Part shown: piece by piece, positions 34,087 through 46,310 of the stretch | Layout of the letters: the number at the start of each line of letters is the position of its first letter | Position numbering within the stretch: position 1 is the stretch's first letter | Source: Solen grandis | Lineage: Eukaryota; Mollusca; Bivalvia; Adapedonta; Solenidae | DNA: 64,000 bases | NCBI GenBank assembly: GCA_021229015.1 | Contig: CM037780.1 | Coordinates: 69,814,656 to 69,878,655, forward strand | Direction: 5' to 3' | Notes under the pieces: model-generated | Database searches by the model: none | The model's input: only the letters and a program-made list of their open reading frames with translations | What the model was told of the DNA's origin: nothing | Translations under genes and position numbers: made by a program

Positions 34087-34395
34087 AGAAAATCACAAAC
34101 ATTTTGACGTATTTGATTGTTTGATGCTGCGCAGAAAATGATACCTATTGCTCGCAGCATAATTGTCAAGTGGGTAGGGCCTAAATGAATTGGTGAAATA
34201 ATTTTCCAGATAAAGGCATAACTATAGGGACTTAAAGAGTAAAGTAACAGACAATAACTGGTATTGAATTTGTACATGCAGTAACATTGAAATTAATGTT
34301 CTTATAAAAAAAACCCCCAAAAAACATGAATGCATTTACAAAAGATTACCGGAGATCACCCGATAATTATGTTATCGAAATATGATGTCGTCTGA

Positions 34396-34555
34396 ATGCA
34401 GCTCCGGCGACAGTTAGTCGCCCGGATGTGTAGCCTGGGACGCCAACAAGTGCAGCTCACAGAACAAATGCTTGATGAGCCAAGCGTTTTCTTGCGGATT
34501 CAGCTATCAAACGACAGAAAAATTCCAAACAATGTTTCAGAAAGGAATAGAGGTA
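34396..34555 (+). CDS. Possible coding segment or exon of unknown identity
   Basis: The plus frame reads LRRQLVARMCSLGRQQVQLT, then EQMLDEPSVFLRIQLSNDRK. Its GC content is higher than the neighbouring AT-rich DNA, a CAG precedes it at about 34400 and GGTAAAG follows at 34551. It lies in the intron of the Ig gene on the opposite strand. I recognise no family, and both splice-like signals could be chance. It might be a relic of a retrocopy. Confidence 0.2.
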
Positions 34556-34599
34556 AAGACAGTCCATTAAAATATAATGCTTGCATGCAATTTTAAGTT

Positions 34600-35464
34600 A
34601 TTAAATTGCGTTCCCTTAACATTTGCTTCAATGTTAAATCTTTTCTCCATTCAGATATTGTTCTATATTGAAGTGTCTCTATTCCTATCTTCATTTTTGT
34701 CAAACAATATGACAACGCCGTCTCCTTGAAACTGGGCCATAAAAAACTCGTACAAACAAAACGTTACGTGCAGTTCCTTTACCCGGATGGCATTCTGACT
34801 TATGATAAAACTAATTTAATTTTTTTTTCGAACAATGAACATTTGTTAGGTCCACACAAAGATTTCCTCCAAATTCAACCATTTATTAAGACTCAAATGT
34901 TCAAACAAATGTTGCCTCATATAAATTAATCTCTAAATTATCACTTAAAACAAGTAATCTGAGTCGGCTCGGTAAAAGTGACAGCTTCCACATTTGTAAC
35001 TTTATTATTCTGTTTATACTGATAACTTCAGGAGAAGTATTTATTTTTGTAGCGTGTTTTGAGCCTTGAAACAGCTTCATAGGTTTTTTTTAGTAACTTG
35101 TAATTAAGGAAATGGATTTTAATTGAATAGTTTCATGTATAATTAAATAACACTTGGAACTTTGACACAAACACCTTCGTTTTTCATGCTTTTATTTCCC
35201 TAACGTAATAGTTAGCGTGATAAGATTCAAGTGTACTGTTCAAGTTGCGCTACATCATGTTTTCAATACTAAAGTTTTTTAACAGACCAATAAAAATAGT
35301 TCCTTATAAATTTTGAAAATGGCTATCGGAAGCACCACATCAAAGAAGGTTTAATTCATAATACGACAATAGAATTATTTAGTCTGTTTATAACTAGCAA
35401 TATTTGCTATAAATGTCTTCATTAAAGAGCAAATTAATAATAGGAACGACTCTAGTTAGGTATC
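34600..35464. other. AT-rich sequence, no gene seen
   Basis: No repeats of the families above and no convincing frame. The frame at 34726-34929 is AT-driven. Confidence 0.45.
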
Positions 35465-36450
35465 TGTAACTCCCCTGTCACACATCCCTGTGGTTGTACG
35501 GTAGCATACGTAACTTCGAGACTACACACTTCTTGTTGTTCTGCTGTAGTTTCTGTAACTCGCACCAGGCTTCACGCTCCTAATGGTTCTACTGTAACAT
35601 CTGTAACTCTCAGGTTAAACAATACTTGTGGTTTAACTGTAAAATATATAGATCCCATGCTTACCCTCTTGTGAACCTACTGTAACATCTAGAACTCTCA
35701 GGCTCTACAACCCATGTGGTCCTACAGTTACATCTGGAATTCCCAGGCTACACACTCCTTGTGGTTCTACTGTAACATCTGGAACCCCCAGGTTACATAT
35801 CCCTTGTGGTTCTACTGTAACATCTGGAACTCCCAGGTTACATATCCCTTGTGGTTCTACTGTAACATCTGGAACTCCCAGGTTACATATCCCTTGTGGT
35901 TCTACTGTAACATCTGAAACTCCTAGGTTACATATCCCTTGTGGTTCTACTGTAACATCTGAAACTCCCAGGTTACATATCCCTTGTGGTTCTACTGTAA
36001 CATCTGAAACTCCCAGGTTACATATCCCTTGTGGTTCTACTGTTACATCTGAAACTCCAAGGTTACATATCCCTTGTGGTTCTACTGTTACATCTGAAAC
36101 TCCCAGGTTACATATCCCTTGTGGTTCTACTGTAACATCTGAAACTCCAAGGTTACATATCCCTTGTGGTTCTACTGAAACATCTGAAACTCCCAGACTA
36201 CACACGCATTGTAGTCCTATTGTAGCATCTGTAAGTCCAAGGCCCTCTTTTGTAGATCGAGTCCTAGGCCCCACAGCCCTTGTGGTCCTACTGTAGCATA
36301 TGTAAGTCCCAGGTTACACGCCCCTTCTGGTCTTCTGGTCTTTTTGTAGACTCTGTTGTCCTATAGTAGCATCTCTTTTTTCCAAGCTCCATGCTCCTTG
36401 TAGTTCTACTGTAAATTATGTTAGTCCCGTGCAAAACGCGCCTGGTTATT
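35465..36450 (+). repeat. Second 45-bp minisatellite with degenerate borders
   Basis: The core unit runs CATCTGAAACTCCCAGGTTA followed by CATATCCCTTGTGGTTCTAC and TGTAA. About ten nearly identical units lie at 35740-36190, and increasingly diverged units extend to both sides. The minus strand stays open for 189 codons (35705-36274), giving a peptide repeat EPQGICNLGVSDVTV. The borders contain stops and frame changes, and the unit is unrelated to the 17.8-kb array despite the same 45-bp length. Confidence 0.92.
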
Positions 36451-36639
36451 ATGCTTTAGTACCCTGACTATTCACACCTAGCGGTTTTGCTGTAGCATGT
36501 CATTTCATATGATCAAAAAATTAATGCTTAAATGACTTCTTGTTTAGTTAAACATGAGATGAAACAGTTAGCAGAATCAATAATCGATCATCATCTGTAC
36601 AATCGGTTCTTATTTAATCGATAATTTATCGATAAATAC

Positions 36640-37115
36640 ACGGTGCATAACCATATCGGCGGTCTCTCTGCAGATATCGCCATATCGTCTGCTATCTAAA
36701 AATTCGCGATGGACGGAAGGCAAAGAAAAGACAAGTGGTCACTTTAAACAGGTGAGTTGCTCAAAATTAAGTATTGCACAGAACACTAGAGCATCTTTGC
36801 CGTGTATAAACGTGTTCACCTTGCAATTATCAGCGACTGCGCTCCGAAACTCGGACAAACGGTTCAGTGATGTACTAACATGGATCACAACCTCGGCATT
36901 TTCTACAGGCTTTAACGAGTTATGGCTTTGGTTACGTTCATAATATGAACATTGTACGTATTCTTTAATGTAAATTCTTCAAGAAGATACCGATGATTTG
37001 ACCTATATACATGTAAATTTCTTGATAGCCCCCTACGTTCGGTTCTGTTGGTGCACGGAATGTCTCTCTGCACACCACTTTTTGACGCACAGGCAGGCTC
37101 TCTGCAATACATTGG
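36640..37115 (+). repeat. Left arm of a large inverted repeat
   Basis: From ACGGTGCATAACCATATCGG to the region of CTTTTTGACGCACAGGCAGG. Its reverse complement recurs at 39395-39838 with moderate divergence and small indels. Both arms include GCGACTGCGCTCCGAAACTC. A 63-codon frame conserved between arms differs at about nine residues with no sign of silent-site preference, so the arm is not evidently coding. It could be a transposon terminal repeat. Confidence 0.85.
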
Positions 37116-39394
37116 TTTCAGCTCTGTAAACGAAAGTTTCATGCATATAATTTTTGCATGATCAATGATATATGTGACTTCAAATCAGTAGAATTCAGTT
37201 ACAAGCGTATTTCATAAAATTATGATGGTCACATTGAACAGATAAATCACTGTAAAGTCACTAAATATTACAATTACTCGTTTTTACTGATGTAATTTCC
37301 AAAAGTTAAAAATATCAATGCGAGAAAAAAAATAAAGACTTAAAAAAAACATTTTATTTCAAGACTGATTGCAGCCACAGAGTGTTAACACTAATCGAAT
37401 GTGAAAAAAACCTGTTGACACATTTCGCTTCAGAACTGACAATTTTCCTTCTTGCACTGGAGAGAAGGAACGGTGTGCTTTGGAACAAATGAAGGGCGAG
37501 AGACATGAAAATGTTACTTCACAATAAGAGAGACAGCAGAGAGCCTACATTTAACTTTCTTATACATTTCCATACCACCCATAGAGCGATCCTAGTTTAA
37601 GTAGTGGAACCCTAATGATTGAATTTGGAAATTTTTGTTTCTTAGTTGTTTCTTTTTTATTCTAAACATTTAAAGAAAGCTTTCTGTGCGATATATGAAA
37701 TTTCTAACCACATATTCTAAACATTTACTGATTAGTAGACAATCTAACCCAGTATTGAAATGCTTTCATAAATTGTGTGGGAGTATACGTATGAAAACTG
37801 CTATAAATCATAAATTTTCCATTTTTTTTCTTATGAATTGATTTATCATATCTAAGGCATATATCAAATGAAAAATATATTGAAAACAGGGAAAACTTGA
37901 TAAAATGTATATTTATACATTTATGTAGAAAATTTTCATATTACAGTTTGACATTTTCCCCATTTATAAAATAGCAACAATACAATTCCTGGTAAAGTAC
38001 ATAATTTTCAGACAATGTTTTATAAAAAGCTGTTCAAAAATTATTCATATACTATATCAAACATAAAAATGCACAATTTTATATTTTTATATTTATTTTT
38101 ATAATTTTATTTTAACCATAAAAATATTAAGTAATAACAGTATGTATTACCTGACCCCCTATTTTTTAAGCTCAGTAAAAACACCGAATATTAGGTATTG
38201 ACTGCTTCCTAAGTTCGTTTTCAGGTACAATGTGAGCACAAACTTGAAATGATAATTATAATTATTCTATTAAGTTTCATTGTTAGATGAAATAATGAAC
38301 AGTTAATGACATATTTCGAAGAAAAAAATCCCACAATTATGTATGAAATTTCCCAAGAGACAAAATTCACCATTTTCTACTGTACATAAAACAAATGTAA
38401 AACTACATATTTATTTTCTTAATAAAGCATTTCATTTCCAAATCATTTGTTACTTGTTTTTAAGTATTAAAAGTCTAAGCATTCAATAAGAGTTATCTGA
38501 AGAGTTTTATACAATCTTAGTACGAAAGAATCACTGTTACACTTTTCCGCTTTACATAAATTTCCGATACCTGTAGTTATGATTGATAAAGATTATTTTT
38601 TTTAAATTTCCCTTTTCATTGAAAACTTTTCGAAATACCCTCTATTATCACAATTAATCTAGGGGAATTCTAAAAATGACGTCACCGGAAGTAATCGGGG
38701 AGGGTTTTTTTTCTTATCTTTAAAAAAAATCAATAAAATATTTAATGGATACCAATCAAAATTGTTACATTTGATTAACAATGATATGAGATACTATTAA
38801 TGAAACTTCTTAATGTAAAAGAATCACATTCCGAATCAATGCGTGTTATGACGAAGAATATTGGAAGTTGAAGATCTTTGCCGACATTTGCCGAGCCCAG
38901 TAGGGTTCCTATGCCTTAAATTATTAAATTCTAGCCTTTTTATCATTTCGATCTACCAACTAGAGCATGCTTTAATTAAAAAGATTGAATACTATTGATA
39001 AATCCTATATGTTTCTCTTTTGCTTTGTCAAGCAGATTAATATGTAATATCAATGGACTTCATACATAATGGATAAATATTTTTGGTTTTTGGTTTATAT
39101 TTCCATTTCTGTAGAAAAATGTAAGTATGGCATTTCTTTTTTTTTTTGCGTGCGCTATTGGTAATTATCGATTCAACAGAAACAAAATATGAGAATTATT
39201 GTAATAACTAATGCCCTAGATGAAATTTATCTTTTATATTTTATCGACAAAATGAGTATAGACAGTTCATTCTTTTAATAGATTTGTATCTAACAACGTA
39301 ATCACTACAAATTGCATACGAAAATGAAAACACCAAGTAGGGGTAAGGGCACTTGAAATTATTTCCTTTCCGTAAACAATGAGAAACCAATGGA
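37116..39394. other. AT-rich interior of the inverted repeat
   Basis: About 2.3 kb with very low GC and no domain. The word TGACGTCACCGGAAG (a CRE next to an ETS-like site) at about 38678 is the only regulatory-looking motif. If the arms are transposon ends, this would be a non-autonomous interior. Confidence 0.5.
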
Positions 39395-39838
39395 TTTCAG
39401 AGAGCCTGCCTGTGCGTTAAAAAGTGGTGTGCAGAGAGACATCCCGTGCACCAACAAAACCGAAAGTCGGGGGTTATAAATATCGGTCAAATCATCGGTA
39501 TCTTCTTGAAGAAAATACATTAAAGAATACGTACAATGTTCATATTATGAATGTAACCAAAGCAATAACTCGCTAAAGTCTGTAGAAAATGCCGAAGTTG
39601 TGATCCATGTTGGTACATCACTAAACCGTTTGTCCGAGTTTCGGAGCGCAGTCGCTGATAATTGAATAGTGAACACGTTTATACACAGCAAAGATGCTCT
39701 AATGTTCCGTGCAATACTTAATTTTGAGCAACTCACCTGTTTAAAGTGACCACGCGAATTTTATGATCTGTGCGAACGCAGACAGGCTGCCGATACGGCG
39801 ATTTCTGCAGAGAGACCGCCGATATGATTATGCACCGT
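39395..39838 (-). repeat. Right arm of a large inverted repeat
   Basis: Reverse complement of 36640-37115, ending GATATGATTATGCACCGT. No matching target duplication is obvious outside the arms (GATAAATAC on the left, AGGCAGATG on the right). Part of the plus strand reads VENAEVVIHVGTSLNRLSEF, reminiscent of the VIHVGTNDL motif of esterase-like domains in some retroelements, but stops interrupt it. Confidence 0.8.
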
Positions 39839-40339
39839 AGGCAGATGATAAAACAACAGTCAGAATCTAAAATGTTTTCACTACTAAATGCAGAATTATG
39901 AAAATATAAACGTTTTTTTGACTTGCAGTAGCAAGTCCTACGTAGCGATTAATCAAAACCAGGCATTGTTGGTTTGTAAATCTGCCGCAGACGCTTTCAC
40001 TGCACTGTATCACTCCGTGCTCAGTAGCGCATCAATTCAGTGCGATTGCGTGCATTAGTTTAATTTAAACATATTTTATTTCATACTTCAATAGAAATCA
40101 GTTCTCGCAAATTAGAATCATGTATGCATGATATGGTTGGAGCCTCACTCCGGATTATTATGAAACAAATCAAAGTGCTCAAGGCACAGCACACAGGGAT
40201 TGCCGGTCGGGAGATGTTATCATGAAATAAGAGCGAGTTAAGCTATTAAGTACATTAAACTAGAATTACAGGAGAACGTCTGGAGATTTTTGGCGTCACA
40301 TGACCGTTGCATCTTGCTTAAGCGCTGGAATAAGAATTA
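39839..40339. other. Non-coding sequence, nothing recognised
   Basis: Moderately complex AT-rich DNA between the inverted-repeat arm and a MITE. No frame, repeat or RNA gene is identified. Confidence 0.45.
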
Positions 40340-40516
40340 CAGTTGAACCTGTATTAGCGACCACCTGTATTAAGCAGTCAACCTGCATTTAGAGGTCAGT
40401 TTTAATATTACCAAACTAGAATTTTGGTATGTTTAACCTTCATTTAGCGGCCATCTTTATTACGCGGTCACTTTCTATGTTTCCCCTTGACTGGTCGCTT
40501 AAAACAGGTTTGACTG
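40340..40516. mobile_element. Small Tigger-like MITE, 177 bp
   Basis: Ends CAGTTGAACCTGT and, read inward from the right, CAGTCAAACCTGT, bordered by TA at 40338-40339 and 40517-40518. The interior repeats GCGACCACCTGTATTA-like and GCGGCCATCTTTATTA-like phrases. The length and CAGTnGAACC start are usual for pogo/Tigger MITEs. Confidence 0.85.
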
Positions 40517-40718
40517 TACATAGATATAAACGATATCTGGAACTCACATAACTGTTTTTTTCATGTGGGTACAAACAACATGTTCATGCAGTGTTGCTGA
40601 AAACATGCAGCACGAAAGTTATTCTATTACATGTATTATTCTTTATAGACCTATAATGAGGAAGAACTGCATTTGCTTTGAACATAACTTCTATCGAAAC
40701 GATGGTAGATTCTTTTAA

Positions 40719-42465
40719 TGCTACGTTTACAAATTCTTCCCGGTGGCCACGGCAACCACGTTTCAGGCCACCGCGGACAAAACGGGATAGTCGTGAAAGA
40801 ACGTGGGGAAACGGGTTGGGCAAACGTGACAGGCCGGGATCGCCGTCGATTCCGGGCCAGATTATTAAACTGTCAAAAAATTTGCTACGTCAGTCACAGT
40901 GCGGTGGAGAAACCAAGTTGGCCTAAGCAAAACGGGATGGACGCAGTACGTATTAGACCGTATAAAAAAATGTAGGCGGACGTAATGAGACTGGAAGCAT
41001 TCTTGGTAGGATACAGTTATTGCTTTTGCTTAGGAGGCTTGTTTTGAACAACTATATTTCGTTTCGGACAACATTTCGGGACTATCATTAGACACACTTG
41101 AATTTCACACCTTTCTACTACACTGTGATTTTGATTCTATCAAGGTTTGTTTCTACTCTCTATCGTTTATGTTGGTTAAGTCTTTGTGTTTCCTGAAAAA
41201 ATAAAACTCGGCAAGTGTAGAAAGACGCTATTTTTTCATATCACGGTTAGATAGTATATACAGTATTCCCGGGGCAGGTACTTGCTGTGCCACATGGCAT
41301 GGCATCTTTACCAGTTCCGGGTAGCAAATTCGTCAGTACTGCTGAGTCCATGTGAATAGTCATGTCACGGAAAATGGAAGAAGAAATTCAAAATGCAGGT
41401 TTTATAAATCTAAATATAGGCTCAATACCGTTCGTAACGCTATTTTTTAAAATTATTTTTACAATCACAGAATGATTATATGACTATGCGTCTATAGATA
41501 ATAATGGTAGTAATACACGCAGATAATTTTTAAACCGAGTTTATAGTCAGTGACCATTTGTGAACGAGCTGCATTAATGTGTTTATTTAAATACGATTGA
41601 ATTATTATCGTGTCAGTGTATAAACTACTGTCAGTGTATAAACTATTGCAAAATATTTATGCAAGCCTCAAGGTTATGTCGCGTGTTCGAATCTTGCTGG
41701 AGAATTTTGTTTTATTTTTTGATTTTGTAATATTAAATCTTATTTTAAGTAATATATTAAAGATAGATAAATAAATAAAATGCAATAAATAACGAATTAA
41801 CGTAATTTATTTTTGTGCGTTTATTGTATTATTAAATACACATGTTTATGAAAATCTTATTAATTGTAGGAAAGACAGAAAGAGTGACAATGCACCTATC
41901 GTTATCCACTGAAACATATTTTGTGTGTTCATTCTTTCTCGTTTCATCCATGTTTACGCAAATCAAACGGGTGTTTAACATTTAGTGCATTTGTATCGCT
42001 TGAAAAATTGATCCTCGTTTATGAATTTACTAAAATATACCAAATAAATGCGTCATTACATCATTACAGTAAAAGCGCTATCGGTGCTTTGTTTATACTG
42101 TGTAATAAACGTTCCCAAAAGTTGTCCGGCGTCCACGTTTCATCCATGCAAAGCCTTGACAGAACGTAACGTGTCAGATGTGAGAAACGTGAGGGAACCG
42201 GACAAAACGTAACGGGCCGGGAGGAAACGTACTGGCATGCGTGGTAGACCGCGGGTCGAAACATACTGCGCCTTGGTGCCACCGGTGCTCAGTCCCCTTT
42301 CCCCTCAACGGCTCGTCACGGATATGCCGTGATAGACCGTAAGAGAACTTGGCAGAAGTTAACACAACTTAAATACAGAGAAAAAAATGACCAAATCCCA
42401 CGGCGCAATACCTTTCAGGATAGCGGGACTGCCGTGACCGCCGGGAACATAGTGTAAACATAGGA
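40719..42465. mobile_element. Non-autonomous DNA transposon with TAA target duplication (Harbinger-like)
   Basis: The left end TGCTACGTTTACA and the inward right end TCCTATGTTTACA continue into matching GC-rich stretches (CCCGGTGGCCACGGCAACC; CCCGGCGGTCACGGCAGTCC), about 45 bp of imperfect inverted repeat. TAA flanks both sides (40716-40718 and 42466-42468), matching the three-base TWA target of PIF/Harbinger. GC-rich subterminal zones (40740-40960, 42170-42450) carry repeated AACGTGAC/AACGTAACGGG words that could bind a transposase. No transposase frame. A related end is at 48120-48286. Confidence 0.75.
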
Positions 42466-42868
42466 TAATGTACGAATTTCTCATTTACATAATGCATTTA
42501 TCTTATAAAACACACTTTTGAAAGCGCCAAATAGAATATACATGTATGTGGAATCAATGTAATTCTGTCTCAGGTGGAACATTCAGGTTTACATATAATG
42601 TTTCATTGAGTGTTATTACTTAACGTAACTTTAACGCCTTCAATAGCATGCAATAAGGTCATTAATGCCCACGAAATAACCAAACATTTTTATTAATGCA
42701 CAATAAATATTATGTCAATTAGTGTCAGACAGAAAATGAAATCCAAGAAATGTTACCATAACATTTAAGAATTTTTTTTCGACTGGATTTCGATAATGAA
42801 GGCGGGCATCTCGACGAAACCTGATGCATGATATAGACATATCTACTGTTTAAGTTTGGGTATCACAA

Positions 42869-43185
42869 GTTTGAGTCCGGTTTGTTTGTTTGCTGGATTT
42901 AACGTCCCACCGACAATTTTTTCAGTAATTTGGAGACGATGTCTACTTGAGGCAGATATAGTGCTTCCACACTGCAGTATCACGTCGTAGACATGTGGCA
43001 TGATACCACACCCAGTCACATTATCCTGACACCGGGCCATATCCTTATATGCTGAGCGCCAAGCAAGGGAGCTATAACAGTACCATTTTTACGACTTTGG
43101 TATGTCGCGGCCGGGGACAGAACCCACGACCTCCCGCTCTCGAGGCAGACGCTCTAACTACTCGGCCACCGGGGACGTTTAGTGT
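42869..43185 (-). mobile_element. tRNA-derived SINE, family 1, minus strand, with target duplication
   Basis: Reverse-complement copy of the SINE at 13680-13986: head TGGCCGAGTAGTTAGAGCGT and GAGGTCGTGGGTTCTGTCC, tail ACTGTCGG-type motif and (CAAA)n. AAGTTTGGGTATCACAA (42852-42868) and AAGTCTGGGTATCACAA (43186-43202) differ at one base and are the target duplication. It lies inside the Ig gene's intron, in the gene's own orientation. Confidence 0.9.
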
Positions 43186-43202
43186 AAGTCTGGGTATCAC
43201 AA

Positions 43203-44099
43203 TGTTTTGTTTTGTATAACATGTAGTATTTACATCAAATGTATCGGCAGGTACTATACTCTTGCATGCATATGTATCTTCATAAATGGTCTCCCCTGCA
43301 CGTTTTTTCTGTAAATTGTTTGAAAATATTCTGAGCAAAGGAAAAAAACTGACTAAATTTGGGCGCGTGTTTTCATCACAAATTTTAACGAGATCTCGGT
43401 CTTGAACTAAATATCAATGTCGATCTGTATATATGAGTTCATGCAAAGCTTGATTTTCAAAGCTGGCACGAATAAACAACGGTGGGCTCTAGGTGCACTG
43501 CTGGAGACGTGCAGTACGCTTCTCATTTTTGTGACGCAATGCACTTTTATTTCATATATGAATATCGTTATCCTTCATTACTGAGAAATTATAACCTATT
43601 TTCATTTGAATTATGGTCACTCATGTTGTCTTTGCTGAAGCATGGGTTTCACACCGAACCATGACCGCGCTAATATCTGAAAATTCAGCCGTCGTGCCAG
43701 GTCGGGCCAGGTCGTGCCAGGTCGGGCCACAGGTCGTGCCAGGTCGGGCCAGGAGCGTGTGTATTTGCTATGAATTCGTTGTTATGATTAAGATTTCATG
43801 ATTTCATTTTCTTTTCTTTTTTTAAGGGGGAAGGGAATATCAACTACGGTATTTGAGACAAAAGTCTTACAACTGACCACTTTTCTCTATCTGCATTGCT
43901 AATTTTTGCGGGTTTATAAATTTGCCAAGCAAATTTTAAACAATTCAACATTCATTTTGATTAACAGTTTTGTAAAATTTGTTTCGTTTTACATACTAGA
44001 AAAAAATATCTTCTAAAAATAATATTGTATATCTGCCTTTGTCTTCACACTTTTCATATACTCCAAATATAAAATAGTTACTGTTGGGAAGTCCTGATT
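43203..44099. other. Non-coding sequence with a GC-rich 10-bp tandem repeat
   Basis: At 43693-43752 a GGTCG(T/G)GCCA decamer is repeated about six times. The remainder is AT-rich with no recognised gene; the coding-like frame at 43613-43801 is made by this repeat. Confidence 0.6.
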
Positions 44100-46310
44100 T
44101 TTTTTAATGACAATTTTTGCATTTAGGAATTCAAAGAGAATCTGTATTTTGGACAACTCCAGAATAAATGTAATATGGTTTCTTTTTCTGTTTTACAAAA
44201 TGTACACATCTTATTATCTGTTATATTAATTTTGTACAACAAATAATTACTACGTAATATTCTATGAAGTATCCTTGTTTGTAACCATTGACTATATGAA
44301 TCTCTTGTAATTTGAAATGTTAGACTGTAAATATCATTCCATGGAAAAAATTTTCCATTTTTCTTGTTTTTATTTAGTTTTTATATCTATTTCCATTTAT
44401 TCTAAGAGATTCAAAGTGTATAAAATTGATATAACATTATGTTTTTAACTACTTCATTATGCATTTTATTGTTCACAATATCTTAAACAAAACGTAATCC
44501 TTTGTCATCTAGAACTTTTAAAATTCCATTACCTCCAGACAAAAATGTGTGATTATAAAACAATGGCAAATCTAAGAAACAAGTTTCTGTATTGATCACT
44601 ATACTGTTTACATATCTGTATATCTTTTTAAAATAGTTATCCAAAAATTGTGTGTGTTTTTTATTTATTTTTTTTTTTTTTAAATTTTACTAACAACTCT
44701 ATCTGCATACAATTTTCAAGTACAAAACAACTGTTAAATATTGATTTAACAAACATGAAACATTGGCAATTAACTGCATTTATAATTATATATTTTACCA
44801 ACTAATATCAATTTAGTTGTTACAGACAGACTATTTTATTTTGATATGTACAAAGTACATCATCATTTCAAATGTAAATATACATATAAATAAATATCAT
44901 TACTCAATACACATCATTTTAAACTATTTTATAAATACAACACATGTCAGGCATAAACTTTTTTTAAACAGAACACAGCAAAAGAATGTGTGTCCTCTTT
45001 AATCTCCCCTCACAATAATCTTTGCATGTATGTTGGTTTCTTTATGGTACCTTTTTTTTTCCTCGCTCACCCCAAATCTGTGAACAATTTATGTATATTT
45101 TGCATTATCTTACGAGGTGGTGTTGGTAAAGAAGTAAAACAATGTGTTAAAAGTGGAAGTAATAATGATTTTACTACTGTTATTTACCAAATGGGAGACA
45201 ACTTTCTTCTTTTCCATAATAAAATACATTTCTTAATTTTCTCTATTTTTTGAGCAAAGTTAATTCCAACCAATTTTGTAAGATTTACATAAAAAATAAT
45301 GCCAATCATGTTATTTAAACTGATTTGTTCCCCATTTGAGTTTCCTTTTTGTTTTCATGGCTTTTGTACTTTATTTCATTGAACCTATCCAAATCACTTT
45401 TGTTTTATCAAAGTTTACTTTAAGTCCTGAGTACTGTCACACAGTGAATATTCATTTAAAATATTTAAATTTGCGTTAAGAGATTTTTCAGAACCGTCTA
45501 ACAAATAAGTGTCATCTGCAAACTTGGAAATTTTGTATTCTTTTTTCCTTCAATTAATAAACCTTTAATATCCTTACATTTTTTATTTTTATTTTTGAAG
45601 CTATTATATCTGCACACAAGATAAAAATATACGCTGAAATCGGATCACCTTGCAGACAGCCTTGACTAGGTGTGAAAAAAAATGATAAAAATCAATTTAA
45701 TTGTATTGCTAAACTAGTCTCATATAAGGACATTGAAATCCACTTTTTAAACCTTGGACCAAAATTGAAAAAAATGATATTACGGGCTACTTTCTCTATA
45801 AAATATAAGGATAGTGAATCGAATGCCTTTTCAAAATATACCATAACAATTAAACCTGGGATTTTATTTTCCTCTTTTTATTGCATAATATCAAACAACA
45901 ATCTTGTATATTCACTGATAAAGCTGTCTTTTACAAAAACCTGTTTGGTTACCTGAAACAAAAATATTTAGAATATGTTTAAGTCTGCTTGCTATAGTAT
46001 CTGACACTAATTTATAAACAGTATTAAGCAATGTTATAGGTCTCCAATTTTTTAAGAACTGCTCTTTTTTTAGAATTTTGGAATGCATGTTATGATACCT
46101 CGTTTTTGTGTAACAGACAATTGACCAACATTATATCCATAGTTTATAGCACGAACAACAATATGACCTATTTTATTCCAGAAGACCTTAAGAAGTTAGA
46201 AGTAAATCCATCTGATCCTGGGCTCTTATCATTCTTCATATTTCTTAGAGTAAAACTTTTTAATTCCCCTGGGTCAGCCCGACGCTCTCTACGGGCAAAA
46301 CCTTGCTAGA
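44100..46310 (-). pseudogene. Degenerate L1-like LINE reverse transcriptase
   Basis: Read from 46250 downward, broken frames give NMKNDKSPGSDGFTSNFL, NWRPITLLNTVYKLVSDTIA, GLIVMVYFEKAFDSLSLYFI, GCLQGDPISAYIFILCADII, KISKFADDTYLLDGSEKSL (FADD at 45509-45523) and LKVNFDKTKVIWIGSMK. The C-terminal QWLQTRILHRILRSNYLLYK and MCTFCKTEKETILHLFWSCP follow near 44130-44290. This is the full order of RT fingers, palm and the Cys-rich tail of L1/Tx1-type non-LTR elements, which copy themselves by target-primed reverse transcription. Several frameshifts and stops, AT enrichment and no endonuclease upstream show a 5'-truncated dead copy. It sits in the Ig intron in sense orientation. Confidence 0.85.

Noticed and set aside
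33641..34102. A single 153-codon frame as the Ig gene product
   Set aside because: Its two ends are translated (CT)n microsatellites; the real coding part is the exon 33793-34003 bounded by CAG and GTGAGA.
35705..36274. 189-codon minus frame of EPQGICNLGVSDVTV repeats as a protein gene
   Set aside because: Also a 45-bp minisatellite; the diverged units at both edges contain stops and length changes.
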